The notes: generated by a model not told the origin, from the sequence alone. Positions 16,755-26,277 are shown, counted from the stretch's first letter. The stretch is DNA of 64,000 bases from JANXUR01 sp038229415 (GCA_038229415.1 JBBROM010000008.1:62001-126000); one strand, 5' to 3'. Numbers and translations are program-made.

Positions 16755-17963
16755 ATGTTGGCGAAGAACCGCAAGTCGGGACATTTAAGTGGGGGGCGAG
16801 GTGCGCCTGCCGCGATGACGGTCGCTGGAGTGATGAGCGGAACGTCGGCGGATGGCATTGACGTGGCGCTGGTGCAGGTGCACGGCGGCGGCGAGGAATC
16901 TCCACAGTTTGAATTTGTGGGGCACGCGGCGTTCGCGTACCCGGCGCGGGTACGGCGCGCAGTGCTAGGGGCGATGAACGCAGAGAGCGCGAGTGTGCCT
17001 GACTTGGCACGGATGAATTCTCTGCTCGCGGAGTTGTATGCGGACGCGGTACGCGCGACAGCGAGACAGTTCGGCGCACGTATTGATCTAGTTGGATGCC
17101 ACGGGCAGACGCTCTACCACCAAAGTGAAGCGGCGGCATTTCTGGGGCGAAAGTTGGCAGTAACTTGGCAGACTGGTGACGGGTCAGTGCTGGCGCAGCG
17201 GCTGGGCGTATCTGTAGTTAGTGACTTTCGTCCGGCGGATATGGCAGCGGATGGGCGGGGCGCGCCGTTGGTTCCCTTCCTCGATGCCATCTTGTATCGC
17301 GATACCAAGGCGGGGCGCATTGCGCTGAACATCGGCGGCATTGCGAACATTACGGCGATTCCCGCCGGTTCAGGCACGGACAAGCTAATTGCGTTTGATA
17401 CCGGTCCAGGCAACATGGTGGTAGATGCACTTTGCGAACGGTTCTTTCAACGTAAGTTCGACCGCGGTGGGAACATTGCGGCGAAAGGTACGATAGACGA
17501 TGCACTGCTGAAGCGGCTTCTACGGCATGGCTATTTTCGCCGACCTCATCCTAAGACTGCGGGGCGCGAGCAGTTCGGGCGCGAATTTGTGGATCACCTG
17601 CTTGGGAAGTCTGCACAGCTTGCGCCACACGATCTAGTGGCGACGGCTACGGCGCTCACCGTGCAGTCGATTGTGGAAGCAATTCGTGAAGTGGGGCGAT
17701 CGCAGAGGAAGTCCTTTGCGGAAGTAGTCGCCTCCGGTGGTGGAACGCGCAATGCGACCATCATGCGATGGCTTGGCGAGGCGCTGCTGTCGATTGGGGT
17801 TCGGGTGCGGCGCTCGGATGAGTTTGGGATTCCGAGCGAGGCCAAGGAAGCTGTGGCGTTTGCACTGCTTGCGTATGAAACCTGGCATCGGCGGCCTTCG
17901 AATGTTCCTTCCGCCACTGGCGCAAAACGACCTGTGATTCTGGGCAAGGTTTCGTATGTATAG
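16755..17963 (+). CDS. anmK: anhydro-N-acetylmuramic acid kinase
   Basis: Opens and phosphorylates 1,6-anhydro-MurNAc to MurNAc-6-phosphate in peptidoglycan recycling. Family motifs are VMSGTSADGIDVALV at the N-terminus, VGCHGQTLYH, VSDFRPADMAADGRGAPLVP, LNIGGIANIT and FDTGPGNMVVD. The conserved region begins at ATG 16815, which is an alternative start; the chosen ATG adds 20 residues. The gene lies 8 bases after nagZ and overlaps the following lipoprotein gene by 8 bases, so the three form one operon. No murQ etherase is seen nearby. Confidence 0.96.
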   Translation: MLAKNRKSGHLSGGRGAPAAMTVAGVMSGTSADGIDVALVQVHGGGEESPQFEFVGHAAFAYPARVRRAVLGAMNAESASVPDLARMNSLLAELYADAVRATARQFGARIDLVGCHGQTLYHQSEAAAFLGRKLAVTWQTGDGSVLAQRLGVSVVSDFRPADMAADGRGAPLVPFLDAILYRDTKAGRIALNIGGIANITAIPAGSGTDKLIAFDTGPGNMVVDALCERFFQRKFDRGGNIAAKGTIDDALLKRLLRHGYFRRPHPKTAGREQFGREFVDHLLGKSAQLAPHDLVATATALTVQSIVEAIREVGRSQRKSFAEVVASGGGTRNATIMRWLGEALLSIGVRVRRSDEFGIPSEAKEAVAFALLAYETWHRRPSNVPSATGAKRPVILGKVSYV

Positions 17964-19500
17964 GCGTGATCCTCGCGCCCTCTGTATGCGAGCGCTAGCC
18001 ACGCTTCTGCTAAGCGTGAGTGTGGCGGGTCTGCTCTCGTGCAGCAGCCCGCTTCCTGATCCGAACACTTTTGTACTAATGATTGAGAGTAGCCCGCAAA
18101 ATCTTGATCCTAGAGTTGGCGTGGATGCTCAGTCGGAGCGGATTGATGAGCTGATTTTCGATGCACTGGTGCATCGGGACGAGCATTTCGAGCTGAAGCC
18201 GTGGCTGGCCGAACGCTGGGAACAGCCGGATCCACTGACGTATGTGTTTCATCTGCGGCGTGATGTGCGCTTCCATGATGGTCGTGGACTCACCGCGCGA
18301 GATGTGAAGTGGACGTTTGATTCGCTGTTGAGTGGCAAGGTGCGCAGCGCAAAGACGGGCACCTATCAGCACGTGGCCAATGTAGAGGCACGTGACAATG
18401 CCACAGTCATCTTTCACTTGAAGGATGCGGATTCGTCGCTACTGTGGAATCTTTCTGACGGCGCGATTGGGATAGTACCGGAGGACAGTGGCGACGAAAT
18501 GAGCCGACATCCGATTGGCTCGGGACCGTTTCGATTTGTAAGTGCGGAGGCCGACAGCGAAGTGGTGGTGGAGCGCAACCCTGACTATTGGGGCGAGAAG
18601 GCAAAGCTACCCCGGGTGCGTTTTGCGGTCGTTCCCGACGTGACTACGAGAGCGCTGGAGTTGCGCAAGGGCAGCGCGGATGCGTGCATCAACGCACTTA
18701 CGGCTGACATGGTGACCGTGCTGGAGCAGGACCGGAGCGTTGAGGTGTTGCGGGAACCGGGCAGCATTTACGCTTATATTGCGCTGAATCTGCGCGATCC
18801 GATTTTGCGGGATGTGCGGGTGCGGCAGGCGCTGGCTTATGCGATTGACCGCGAGCCACTGATTCACAATCTGTGGCGGGACCAGGTTCGCCCTGCTGCC
18901 AGCATTCTTCCGCCTCAGAGTTGGGCGTTTAATTCGGATGGGATGACGTATCCGCATGACCTAACAAAGGCTGCGATGCTGCTGGATGAGGCGGGCTATC
19001 CGCTACGCAATGGTGAGCGTTTTCATCTGACGATGAAAACTTCGTCCGAGGAGATGCCGCGGTTGATCGCTTCGGTGTTACAGCAGCAACTGCGAGAAGT
19101 GGGCATTGTGCTGGAGATTCGCAGCTTTGAGTTTGCGACGTTTTTTGCCGACGTGACCAAGGGCGCGTTTCAGGTGTATTCGCTGCGCTGGATCGGCGGC
19201 AATCAGGACCCGGACATCTTCCAAACCTTCCATTCCTCGCGGATGCCACCCAACGGAACCAATCGCGGCTTCTATACAAACCCGAAGGTAGATGGGCTGA
19301 TTGATGCGGCGCGTGTGGAGACTGATCTCTCCAAGCGACGCGCGATCTATTTTGAATTGCAGCGGATTTTGGCGGAAGAGCTGCCGTACATTCCCCTGTG
19401 GTACTTCGACAACGTACTGGTGCATACGCATCGGACCAAGAATCTGGCGTTGAGTCCCTCGGGCAGCTACGATTTTCTGCGCACCGCAACTCTCGAATAG
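17956..19500 (+). CDS. family 5 extracellular solute-binding lipoprotein
   Basis: A 514-residue SBP_bac_5 (OppA/DppA/MppA-type) binding protein. The lipobox GLLSC places the lipidated cysteine at residue 29, so it is anchored to a membrane facing the periplasm. Typical stretches are IDELIFDALVHRD, LTYVFHLRRDVRFHDG, HPIGSGPFRFV, ERNPDYWG, RQALAYAIDRE and a C-terminal LPYIPLWY. No permease or ATPase gene follows. Its overlap with anmK, behind nagZ, suggests murein peptides or oligopeptides as ligand, but this is inference. MRALATLLL at residue 11 is an alternative start. Confidence 0.93.
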   Translation: MYRRDPRALCMRALATLLLSVSVAGLLSCSSPLPDPNTFVLMIESSPQNLDPRVGVDAQSERIDELIFDALVHRDEHFELKPWLAERWEQPDPLTYVFHLRRDVRFHDGRGLTARDVKWTFDSLLSGKVRSAKTGTYQHVANVEARDNATVIFHLKDADSSLLWNLSDGAIGIVPEDSGDEMSRHPIGSGPFRFVSAEADSEVVVERNPDYWGEKAKLPRVRFAVVPDVTTRALELRKGSADACINALTADMVTVLEQDRSVEVLREPGSIYAYIALNLRDPILRDVRVRQALAYAIDREPLIHNLWRDQVRPAASILPPQSWAFNSDGMTYPHDLTKAAMLLDEAGYPLRNGERFHLTMKTSSEEMPRLIASVLQQQLREVGIVLEIRSFEFATFFADVTKGAFQVYSLRWIGGNQDPDIFQTFHSSRMPPNGTNRGFYTNPKVDGLIDAARVETDLSKRRAIYFELQRILAEELPYIPLWYFDNVLVHTHRTKNLALSPSGSYDFLRTATLE

Positions 19501-19562
19501 CCGTAGAGCTCGCGGTGGTACCATCGAAATATCCCCATTTAGATTTTAAGTAGAGGCGACTT

Positions 19563-20375
19563 TTGCGCATTCTTTTTATTGGCGATATTTTTGGCCGTCC
19601 GGGACGGACGATTGTGCGGCAGAGTTTGCCTGGGCTGGTAGCGAAGCATCAGCCGGATTTGATTATCGCCAACGGCGAGAATTCGGCGGCGGGGTTTGGC
19701 ATCACGCCGCAACTGGCGGATGAGATCTTCGATCTTGGCGTTCACGTCATCACTACGGGCAATCACGTTTGGGATAAGCGTGAGATCCTTGACTACTTCC
19801 ATTCGGTCGAGGGGAATCCGTATAGTCCGGCCCGACGGCTGTTGCGGCCTGCCAACTATTCTCCTGGTCTGGCGGGGACAGGACTGTATGAAGGCGCGAC
19901 CAAGGCAGGTGTGCCCTACGCGGTGATCAACCTGCAAGGGCGAGTGTTTATGGGCTCGTGCGATGATCCCTTTCGCGGTGCCGACGCTTGCCTGGCTCAG
20001 GTGGAGAAAGCACGCGTGATCTTTGTGGACGTTCATGCCGAGGCTTCGTCAGAGAAGATGGCGCTGGCCTGGTACCTCGATGGACGGGTGACGGCGGTTA
20101 TCGGCACTCATACCCATGTGCCGACGGCGGATGAGCGCATTCTGCCGGGCGGTACTGCCTTCCAGACCGATACCGGTATGACGGGACCTTACGAGAGTGT
20201 GATTGGGGTGAAGCGCGAGGCGGTGGTGGAAAAATTTCTTACCGGTATGCCTGCGCGCTTTGAGCCAGCGACCGGCGACGTGCGGCTTTGCGGCGTAGTG
20301 ATTGATTGCGATGAAGCGACCGGCAAAGCACTCTCGATAGAACGCGTCATGCTGAAGGATGGCGATTTGAAGTAG
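19563..20375 (+). CDS. ymdB: YmdB family metallophosphoesterase
   Basis: Dinuclear-metal phosphodiesterase of 270 residues; B. subtilis YmdB hydrolyses 2',3'-cyclic nucleotides and influences biofilm and motility. All metal-ligand blocks are present: GDIFGRPGR, ANGENSAAGFG, TTGNHVWDKRE, and GTHTHVPTADE, followed by DTGMTGPYESVIG. The start codon is TTG, supported by GAGG at 19553-19556 six bases away. In many bacteria ymdB follows rny; here it stands alone between the lipoprotein and the secretin-like gene. Confidence 0.95.
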   Translation: MRILFIGDIFGRPGRTIVRQSLPGLVAKHQPDLIIANGENSAAGFGITPQLADEIFDLGVHVITTGNHVWDKREILDYFHSVEGNPYSPARRLLRPANYSPGLAGTGLYEGATKAGVPYAVINLQGRVFMGSCDDPFRGADACLAQVEKARVIFVDVHAEASSEKMALAWYLDGRVTAVIGTHTHVPTADERILPGGTAFQTDTGMTGPYESVIGVKREAVVEKFLTGMPARFEPATGDVRLCGVVIDCDEATGKALSIERVMLKDGDLK

Positions 20376-20488
20376 TCGGACGACTGCAAGCCGCCTCCCA
20401 GCGGTAACGGTCGTTCCCATTCTGTTGGTTCCGAAGGTTCCGGGTGCTTCCTCTTTCGGCTGGAATCCGTCCAATACACAGTAGAATC

Positions 20489-22381
20489 ATGCTGATGCGC
20501 TGGTGGAATCCCATATCGCGAACGGCTGGGCTAATTTGCGCGCTGGCGCTGGTTCCCGGCGCGCTGGCAAGCGCCAAGCCTGCGGCGTCTGTTGGTAAGC
20601 CGCCCGCCACTTCGACCGTTACCTGCTTTACGCCAGAAGCACAGTTGGGCAACTGCACGGTGCTGGCCGATTCCCTGAAGGCTGGCCGAAAGCGCTTTGA
20701 CGAAGGCGTGCGACTGGAAAAGCAGGGTGACTCCGCGGCGGCGCTGGAGCAGATGGAAGCGGCTGCGGACAACGTTCCCGAGAGTATAGAGTTCACCACC
20801 GCGCGAGAAATTATTCGGCAGCGGCTGGTGTTTCAGCATGTACAGAAGGGCACCGACCTGACGGCCTCGGGCAAGGCGATGGAAGCACAGGCTGAGTTTG
20901 AGACGGCGCTCTCGATTGATCCCGACAATATCTTTGCCAAGGAGCGGCTGAGCGAGGCGCTGCCGCCCGCGGATGTGCCCAAGCGTGAGCCGCCGCAAAT
21001 TGTCGAGGATCGGGGATTACTGCAAGTGGATCCGTCGGCGGGGCTGCATGACTTCCACCTGAAGGGTGACTCGAATGATTTGCTGACGCGAGTGGCTGCT
21101 ACCTATGGCATGACCGTGATGTTTGATGAAAGCGTCAAGGGGCGACCGATCCGGTTTGACGTGGATGCGGTGGACTTCTACACCGCGATGCAGCTGATCG
21201 GCCAGATGAGCAAGACCTTCTGGACTCCGCTGGACAGCAAGCAGATTTTTATCGCGACGGAGAGTGACCAGAATCATAAGCTGTACGACCGTCTGGTGTA
21301 CCGCACGTTTTATATTCCTGGGCTGCCTGCACAGGAGATGAACGACGTCATCACCACGCTGAAGACGATTTTGGATGTGAAGTTTGTGAATGCCGAGCCG
21401 CAGAACCAGACGCTTTCCGTGCGCGCTCCGCAGCGTTCGATGGAGGCAGTGAACCAGCTGATTGAAAGTGCGACAGCAGCGCGTCCGCAGATGGTGCTGG
21501 ATGTGCAGGTGATTGAAGTGAGCGGCAACTTTACCCGCAATCTTGGGCTGAACGCCAGCCCGCAGTTCACGCTGTACAACATTCCGGCGGGAGCGCTGGC
21601 TGGGCTGCTGGGCAGCGGATCGCAGGACTTGCTGAACCAATTGCTCTCCGCTGGAATCAACAGTGCAGCAGGAGCAGCGGCGCTGGCCGCGTTGCTGGGG
21701 CAGGCGCAAAATGCGGCGAACTCCATCTTTTCACAGCCACTGGCTACATTCGGCGGAGGCACAACCCTGTTCGGCTTGTCGCTGCCCTCCACCAGTTTGC
21801 AATTTGCGGTAAACAAGTCTGACGTGAAGAGCCTGACGCGCTCCACGCTGCGGGTGTCGCACGGTGACACGGCGAGCCTGCACATTGGGTCGCGCTATCC
21901 GGTGTTGACTTCCAGCTATTCGGCGAGTTTCAGCAACTCTCCGATTTCAGGTCTCTTCAACAACGGCACGATTCGCCAACCCACGCCGTCTTTTAACTTT
22001 GAAGATCTAGGGCTGGTGGTGAAGGTGAAGCCCTACCTGCACGCGGGCGGCGATGTGACGATGGAGATGGAACTCGAGCTGAAGGCGCTGGGCGGGCAAA
22101 GCTTCAACGGGGTTCCTGTCATCTCCAACCGGCAGTACAAGGGCACCATCCGGCTGGCGGACGGCGAGCCTGCGGTGATGACGGGGATCGTTACGACCTC
22201 GGAGCAAAGGGGTTATCACGGGGTTCCGGTGGCGGGTCAGTTGCCACTGCTCAGGGAGCTGACCAGCGGCAGCACGCGCGATGACACTGAAGATGAACTA
22301 CTTGTGATCGTGACGCCACATCGTGTGCGCGACGCGCACGAAGAGGCTGGCAGTGAGATTTACTTCTCGCCTGCACACTAG
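20489..22381 (+). CDS. secretin-domain outer-membrane protein with TPR region
   Basis: About 630 residues. A signal peptide ends near ALASAKP. Residues about 55-160 look like two TPR-type helical repeats (GVRLEKQGDSAAALEQMEAA and a second ending SIDPDNIFAKERL). A secretin N-domain with VTVMFDESVKGRPIRFDV-like beta-alpha units follows (the actual start is MTVMFDES). The C-terminal half is the type II/III secretin core (VLDVQVIEVSGNFTRNLG, FEDLGLVVKVKPYLH, GVPVAGQLPLLREL, LLVIVTPHRV). An Ala/Gly/Leu-rich insert of about 60 residues lies in the core. No other secretion gene is nearby, so its partner system is unknown. The first ATG at 20489 is chosen over an upstream TTG. Confidence 0.9.
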   Translation: MLMRWWNPISRTAGLICALALVPGALASAKPAASVGKPPATSTVTCFTPEAQLGNCTVLADSLKAGRKRFDEGVRLEKQGDSAAALEQMEAAADNVPESIEFTTAREIIRQRLVFQHVQKGTDLTASGKAMEAQAEFETALSIDPDNIFAKERLSEALPPADVPKREPPQIVEDRGLLQVDPSAGLHDFHLKGDSNDLLTRVAATYGMTVMFDESVKGRPIRFDVDAVDFYTAMQLIGQMSKTFWTPLDSKQIFIATESDQNHKLYDRLVYRTFYIPGLPAQEMNDVITTLKTILDVKFVNAEPQNQTLSVRAPQRSMEAVNQLIESATAARPQMVLDVQVIEVSGNFTRNLGLNASPQFTLYNIPAGALAGLLGSGSQDLLNQLLSAGINSAAGAAALAALLGQAQNAANSIFSQPLATFGGGTTLFGLSLPSTSLQFAVNKSDVKSLTRSTLRVSHGDTASLHIGSRYPVLTSSYSASFSNSPISGLFNNGTIRQPTPSFNFEDLGLVVKVKPYLHAGGDVTMEMELELKALGGQSFNGVPVISNRQYKGTIRLADGEPAVMTGIVTTSEQRGYHGVPVAGQLPLLRELTSGSTRDDTEDELLVIVTPHRVRDAHEEAGSEIYFSPAH

Positions 22382-22407
22382 AGCTACGCCCAAGCTTGGC
22401 CTCTACT

Positions 22408-23274
22408 CTATTTCTTCCCTGCCATTTCTTTCACGTGGAAGTCCACAATACCCTTGATGACATCGTAGGGCGCTTCAGCCAAGGCTGAAATGCGGCGTCC
22501 GTTGATGAATACGGTGGGGGTGCTGTTGACATTCATCAACTGGCCAAACTCAATGGAATTTTGCACGTGTGTTGTGGTCTCGGGCAGCGCGGCGCAGGCG
22601 GAGATTGCTGCCGGGTCGCCACCGGCTTTGGTCACCGCGGCCTTCAGCTTTTCGTCCGACGTGGCTTCGGTGATGTTCTCCTGGTCGTCGAACACAGCGG
22701 CGAGAAATGCCTCGAAATGATCGGGCGTCTTGCGTCCCACACAGTCAGCGTAGTTTGCGCCCTTGCTGGCCCAATTGTGGATGGGCAACGGAAAGTTCTG
22801 AAACACAAAGCGCACGTTCGGCTCGTCCTTAATCAACTTCTCTAGAACCGGATGCGCCTTTTTGCAATGCGGGCACTGCAAGTCGCTGAATTCGACGACC
22901 GTCACCGCTGCGTCTTTCGGTCCGACCGCGATGCCGTTGAAGCCAGCGAGTTTGGCGCGATCAGCGGCAAAGGGGTCGGCGCCAAAGGGCAGAATGTCGC
23001 CGACGATAGCGTAATTTCCGTCCGGGTTCACCTGAAAGACAAACTGCTGCTTACCCTGCGGTGCGGACACCAGAACGGACACTTCGGTCAGTCCCTTCAC
23101 GACGGACGGCTTGATGGCCTGCACCTTCCACTCCAACGTGGAGTCTTGGCCGAACATCCAGTGCATGAACGAGTTCACGGTATCTTCTGAGACTGCGGTA
23201 GATTGCGCGAACGCAGACGGCAGAACTGCAAGGCTAAGCACAAGGGCGGCGACAGTTAACTTAAAGTTACGCAA
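22408..23274 (-). CDS. DsbA-family thiol:disulfide oxidoreductase, periplasmic
   Basis: Exported protein of 288 residues with a signal peptide ending AFA. Residues 24-115 form an N-terminal domain typical of acidobacterial DsbA-like proteins. A thioredoxin fold with an inserted helical domain follows. The redox site is CPHC in EFSDLQCPHCKKAHP, and the cis-proline loop is NSTPTVFING. Further cysteines (YADCVG, SACAALP) lie in the helical insert. It is likely to oxidise or isomerise periplasmic disulfides; the substrate is unknown. The gene is convergent with the secretin gene. Confidence 0.92.
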   Translation of the reverse strand: MRNFKLTVAALVLSLAVLPSAFAQSTAVSEDTVNSFMHWMFGQDSTLEWKVQAIKPSVVKGLTEVSVLVSAPQGKQQFVFQVNPDGNYAIVGDILPFGADPFAADRAKLAGFNGIAVGPKDAAVTVVEFSDLQCPHCKKAHPVLEKLIKDEPNVRFVFQNFPLPIHNWASKGANYADCVGRKTPDHFEAFLAAVFDDQENITEATSDEKLKAAVTKAGGDPAAISACAALPETTTHVQNSIEFGQLMNVNSTPTVFINGRRISALAEAPYDVIKGIVDFHVKEMAGKK

Positions 23275-23309
23275 GAGAAAATTCCTTTCATTGCATGTTT
23301 CTAAAGAGT

Positions 23310-24998
23310 TTATGGGTTTGCTGACTCGGATTTCGCTGCAATGGGAAAGCGGCGTCCGGTGCCGAAAGCTTTGCTGGAAATTTTCAGTCCCGGAGCGGCC
23401 TGTTGACGCTTATACTCGGCGCGATCCACCATGGCGATCACGCGCTGGACGAGCGCGAGGTCAAAGCCGTGTTCGGTGGCAATTTCTTCGACGGGCTTGG
23501 CGTCCTCGACAAAGTCTTCCAGAATCGCATCCAAAATATCATACGGTGGAAGCGAATCGGTGTCTTGCTGGCCCGGACGTAGCTCGGCAGAGGGAGGCTT
23601 GATCATGGTGGATTCGGGAATTACCGGCTTGCCATTGCGCTGGTAATTCTGATTGATCCACTGGCAGAGGCGATAGACCAGTGTTTTGGGCACGTCGGAG
23701 ATGACTCCGAGGCCACCGCACATGTCTCCGTAGAGCGTACAGTAGCCGACGGCGAGTTCGCTCTTGTTACCCGTGCTCAGCACCATAGCCCCGAATTTAT
23801 TGGATAGCGACATCAACAGCGTTCCGCGCACCCGCGCCTGGATATTTTCTTCGGTTACGTCAGGCTCTCGTCCTACGAAGACCGGTGCGAGCGACTCGCA
23901 GAACGAGCTGTACATCGGTTCGATGGGGATGATCTCGAAACGGATGCCCAATCGCTCGGCCAAATCGCGGGCGTCGTCAATACTGCCCTGCGAAGAATAC
24001 TGACTGGGCATGCCGACGCCGATTACGTTTTTGGGGCCGACGGCGTCCACGGCGATCGCTGCGGTCAAGGCTGAGTCTATGCCTCCGCTGAGTCCGACAA
24101 TAACCTGCTTGAAGCCGCACTTGCGCACGTAATCGCGCGTACCGAGGACGAGGGCTCGGTAGACGCTCTCTTCTTCGGTCACCTCGCTAATTGCTGGCTT
24201 CGGCTGAACGGAGTTAAGGGCTTCGGAGTTAAGGGCATCGCTATCGAAATAAAGAATCTCTTCTGCAAAGGCGGCGGCTTGGGCGACTACGCTGCCGTCG
24301 GGAGCAAGCACAAAACTGGCACCGTCGAAGATGAGGCCGTCGTTACCACCCACTTGATTGACGATGGCGACGGGGACGCTGTATTTGCGGGCAATGGCGG
24401 CGAGCATTTCACGCCGCAGACCGCTCTTGCGTAGCCAAAACGGTGAGGCGGAGATGTTCAGCAGTATCTGTCCACCCCCGCGCAACAGGGTTTCAACAGG
24501 GTCGGCTGTATACAGGCGGTGCTTCCAAAAAGTTTTATCGTTCCAAGCGTCTTCACAGATGGTGAGCGCGAACTGCTGTCCGTTCAGTTCGAGAAGGTGC
24601 TGGCTCGGTGCGGGGGCGAAGTTGCGGGCCTCGTCGAAGACATCGTAGGTGGGCAGCAGCATCTTGGACTGTACGAATCGGACGGCACCATCTTCAAGAA
24701 GTGCGGCGGAGTTCATCACGCTCTTGCCGGTGCTGGCCTGGGCAGGCGTGGGCAGACCTAGAATAACGGCGATGCCCTTGGTGGCGGCGGCAATCTGCAG
24801 GGCGGTTTCGCCGCAGCGGGCCACGAACTTCGGGCGCTCCACGAGGTCGCGCGGCGGATAGCCGCAGACGGAAAGTTCGGGAAACAGGATGAGGCTGGCG
24901 CCAGCACTGCGGGCGCGGCCTGCAAAGTCAATCATCTTGGCGGCATTGCCGCGAAGGTCTCCGACTGTGGGGTTAATCTGGCCCAGCGCAATCTTCAC
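23310..24998 (-). CDS. nadE: glutamine-dependent NAD+ synthetase
   Basis: Makes NAD+ from deamido-NAD+ using glutamine nitrogen. The N-terminal nitrilase domain supplies ammonia and has the Glu-Lys-Cys triad in LFPELSVCGYPP, VQSKMLLPTYD and TICEDAWND. The C-terminal synthetase domain has the ATP-binding P-loop GLSGGIDSALTAA and the STGNKSE segment. The start is the GTG at 24998 because the protein begins MKIALGQINPTVGD; the frame stays open further upstream through a repeat element, which is rejected. A 15-bp tandem duplication lies in the linker between the domains. Confidence 0.97.
   Translation of the reverse strand: MKIALGQINPTVGDLRGNAAKMIDFAGRARSAGASLILFPELSVCGYPPRDLVERPKFVARCGETALQIAAATKGIAVILGLPTPAQASTGKSVMNSAALLEDGAVRFVQSKMLLPTYDVFDEARNFAPAPSQHLLELNGQQFALTICEDAWNDKTFWKHRLYTADPVETLLRGGGQILLNISASPFWLRKSGLRREMLAAIARKYSVPVAIVNQVGGNDGLIFDGASFVLAPDGSVVAQAAAFAEEILYFDSDALNSEALNSVQPKPAISEVTEEESVYRALVLGTRDYVRKCGFKQVIVGLSGGIDSALTAAIAVDAVGPKNVIGVGMPSQYSSQGSIDDARDLAERLGIRFEIIPIEPMYSSFCESLAPVFVGREPDVTEENIQARVRGTLLMSLSNKFGAMVLSTGNKSELAVGYCTLYGDMCGGLGVISDVPKTLVYRLCQWINQNYQRNGKPVIPESTMIKPPSAELRPGQQDTDSLPPYDILDAILEDFVEDAKPVEEIATEHGFDLALVQRVIAMVDRAEYKRQQAAPGLKISSKAFGTGRRFPIAAKSESANP
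24211..24240. repeat. 15-bp tandem duplication inside nadE
   Basis: GGAGTTAAGGGCTTC (24211-24225) is followed at once by GGAGTTAAGGGCATC. It is in frame and duplicates five residues (SEALN-type) in the linker between the nitrilase and synthetase domains. Confidence 0.8.
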
Positions 24999-25058
24999 AC
25001 TTCTAGTGTACGGGGGAGAGGAAGGCGAGGCAAAGAGCCGGGGGAGTGCTGATGGCAA

Positions 25059-25102
25059 GCCCCACCCTGTCCGCAAAATGCGCGGACAAGGATGGGGCAC
25101 CT
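25059..25102. repeat. best-conserved copy of dispersed intergenic palindromic repeat
   Basis: Arms GCCCCACCCTGTCCGC (25059-25074) and GCGGACAAGGATGGGGC pair almost completely around a short AAAAT loop. The element lies in the gap between the secreted unknown at 25117 and nadE. Its left arm matches the copies at 11674 and 54491. Confidence 0.75.
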
Positions 25103-25116
25103 GATCACTTATTTTC

Positions 25117-26253
25117 CTATCGCGTGCCTGAACTCACCATGTGCGGCGCGTTGGGGTCGTTGCTAGGCGGCGGGCCACCGGGTGTGCTGGGTGGGCCCAG
25201 CACTGGAACTTTTGTGGTCTTGCCGATGTCGGCATTGGGGTCGGTTTCGCCGGGGCGTCGCAGCGTTGGCGTCTGAACGCCGATGGTCGCGGGATTGCCC
25301 GGCAGACTGCTGACCGGAGCGGGGTCTATCTGAGGCAGCTTGGCGACTTCCACTTCACGCTCGGTGCGAACTTCTTTCTGACCGCTGACATGCATGGTCT
25401 CCATGCGGACGACTTCATCACCCATCAGGCGTACAAACTCGACCGGCTGCGGCGGGGTGCCATAGATCCACTCCTCGAACTCCATGCCGTCGGCGTCCTT
25501 TTCGCGAATCTTTCTTTCAGGACGGCCCTTGGCGTAGGTAACCATCTCGCGGTTCATACCGACCAGAACTTTGTGGTCTTTTACGGCCTGCTTGACGGCT
25601 GGCGGCACGGTTTCCAGATAGGCCTCGACCGGCGACTTGGCGTCGAAGTCGAAGACGGGATGGAGCAGCACTTTGAGTTGCGCGGGCGTCAGTTCCGGCA
25701 CCTTTTCCGCAAAATCCAGTTCCACGTAGGAACCGCGCGCATTGGCCCGGGAATCATTCGGTGCGATGGGTGTGAAGCCACCACCACCTCCAACCTCGAT
25801 ACGCTGATACCACTTTGTCTTCTTGACCGGGCCACCGTTGATTTCAAACCGGATCGAGTGATCTTTGATGACGATGGTACTGATGCGAGCCTGGTCGCCA
25901 GCTTTGACCGAGGGGCCGAAAGTAGCCAGTATGCGATCAAGGTCCACTCCGCCGGGGCTGATTGTGCCGTCTTTGAGCGAGAGGCCCTTGGTGCCCATGG
26001 GGAACGGGGTGCGGATGTAAACGAGTTCGGACTCCAGCGAGCGATAGATGGCGTAGCGTTCTTCTTTGGTGAGGCGAGTGTCGGGGTCCACCGGAGGTGG
26101 AGGCGGCGCAGGTATATTGCTGGCGGCGACGGGCGGGGTTGCCGGAGGCTTGGAGGTAGAAGCTGTGGCGGAGGCTAGGCACAACAACTGCAATGAGACC
26201 GCGGCTGAGCAAATCGCGAAGAAAGCATAACCACGCAGGCGGAGCATAGGCAC
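25117..26253 (-). CDS. secreted proline-rich protein of unknown function
   Basis: A 378-residue protein with a signal peptide (residues 1 to about 30), a Pro/Ala-rich linker with APPPPPVDPD, a central globular region of about 240 residues, and a Pro/Gly-rich tail. The centre contains an IRFEINGGPVKKTKWYQRI-type strand pair, a short Gly run, and EEWIYGTPPQPVEFVRLMG, which resembles a beta-rich domain seen in many acidobacterial secreted unknowns. I do not recognise the function. ATG at 26247 is an alternative start. A good -10 lies 25 bases upstream. Confidence 0.8.
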   Translation of the reverse strand: MPMLRLRGYAFFAICSAAVSLQLLCLASATASTSKPPATPPVAASNIPAPPPPPVDPDTRLTKEERYAIYRSLESELVYIRTPFPMGTKGLSLKDGTISPGGVDLDRILATFGPSVKAGDQARISTIVIKDHSIRFEINGGPVKKTKWYQRIEVGGGGGFTPIAPNDSRANARGSYVELDFAEKVPELTPAQLKVLLHPVFDFDAKSPVEAYLETVPPAVKQAVKDHKVLVGMNREMVTYAKGRPERKIREKDADGMEFEEWIYGTPPQPVEFVRLMGDEVVRMETMHVSGQKEVRTEREVEVAKLPQIDPAPVSSLPGNPATIGVQTPTLRRPGETDPNADIGKTTKVPVLGPPSTPGGPPPSNDPNAPHMVSSGTR

Positions 26254-26277
26254 CCCCTAACACTATCCTTAAGAAGG

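Noticed and set aside
25141..26178. 345-codon plus-strand frame
   Set aside because: It lies opposite the secreted proline-rich protein, which has a signal peptide and an upstream -10; the plus frame has no domain.
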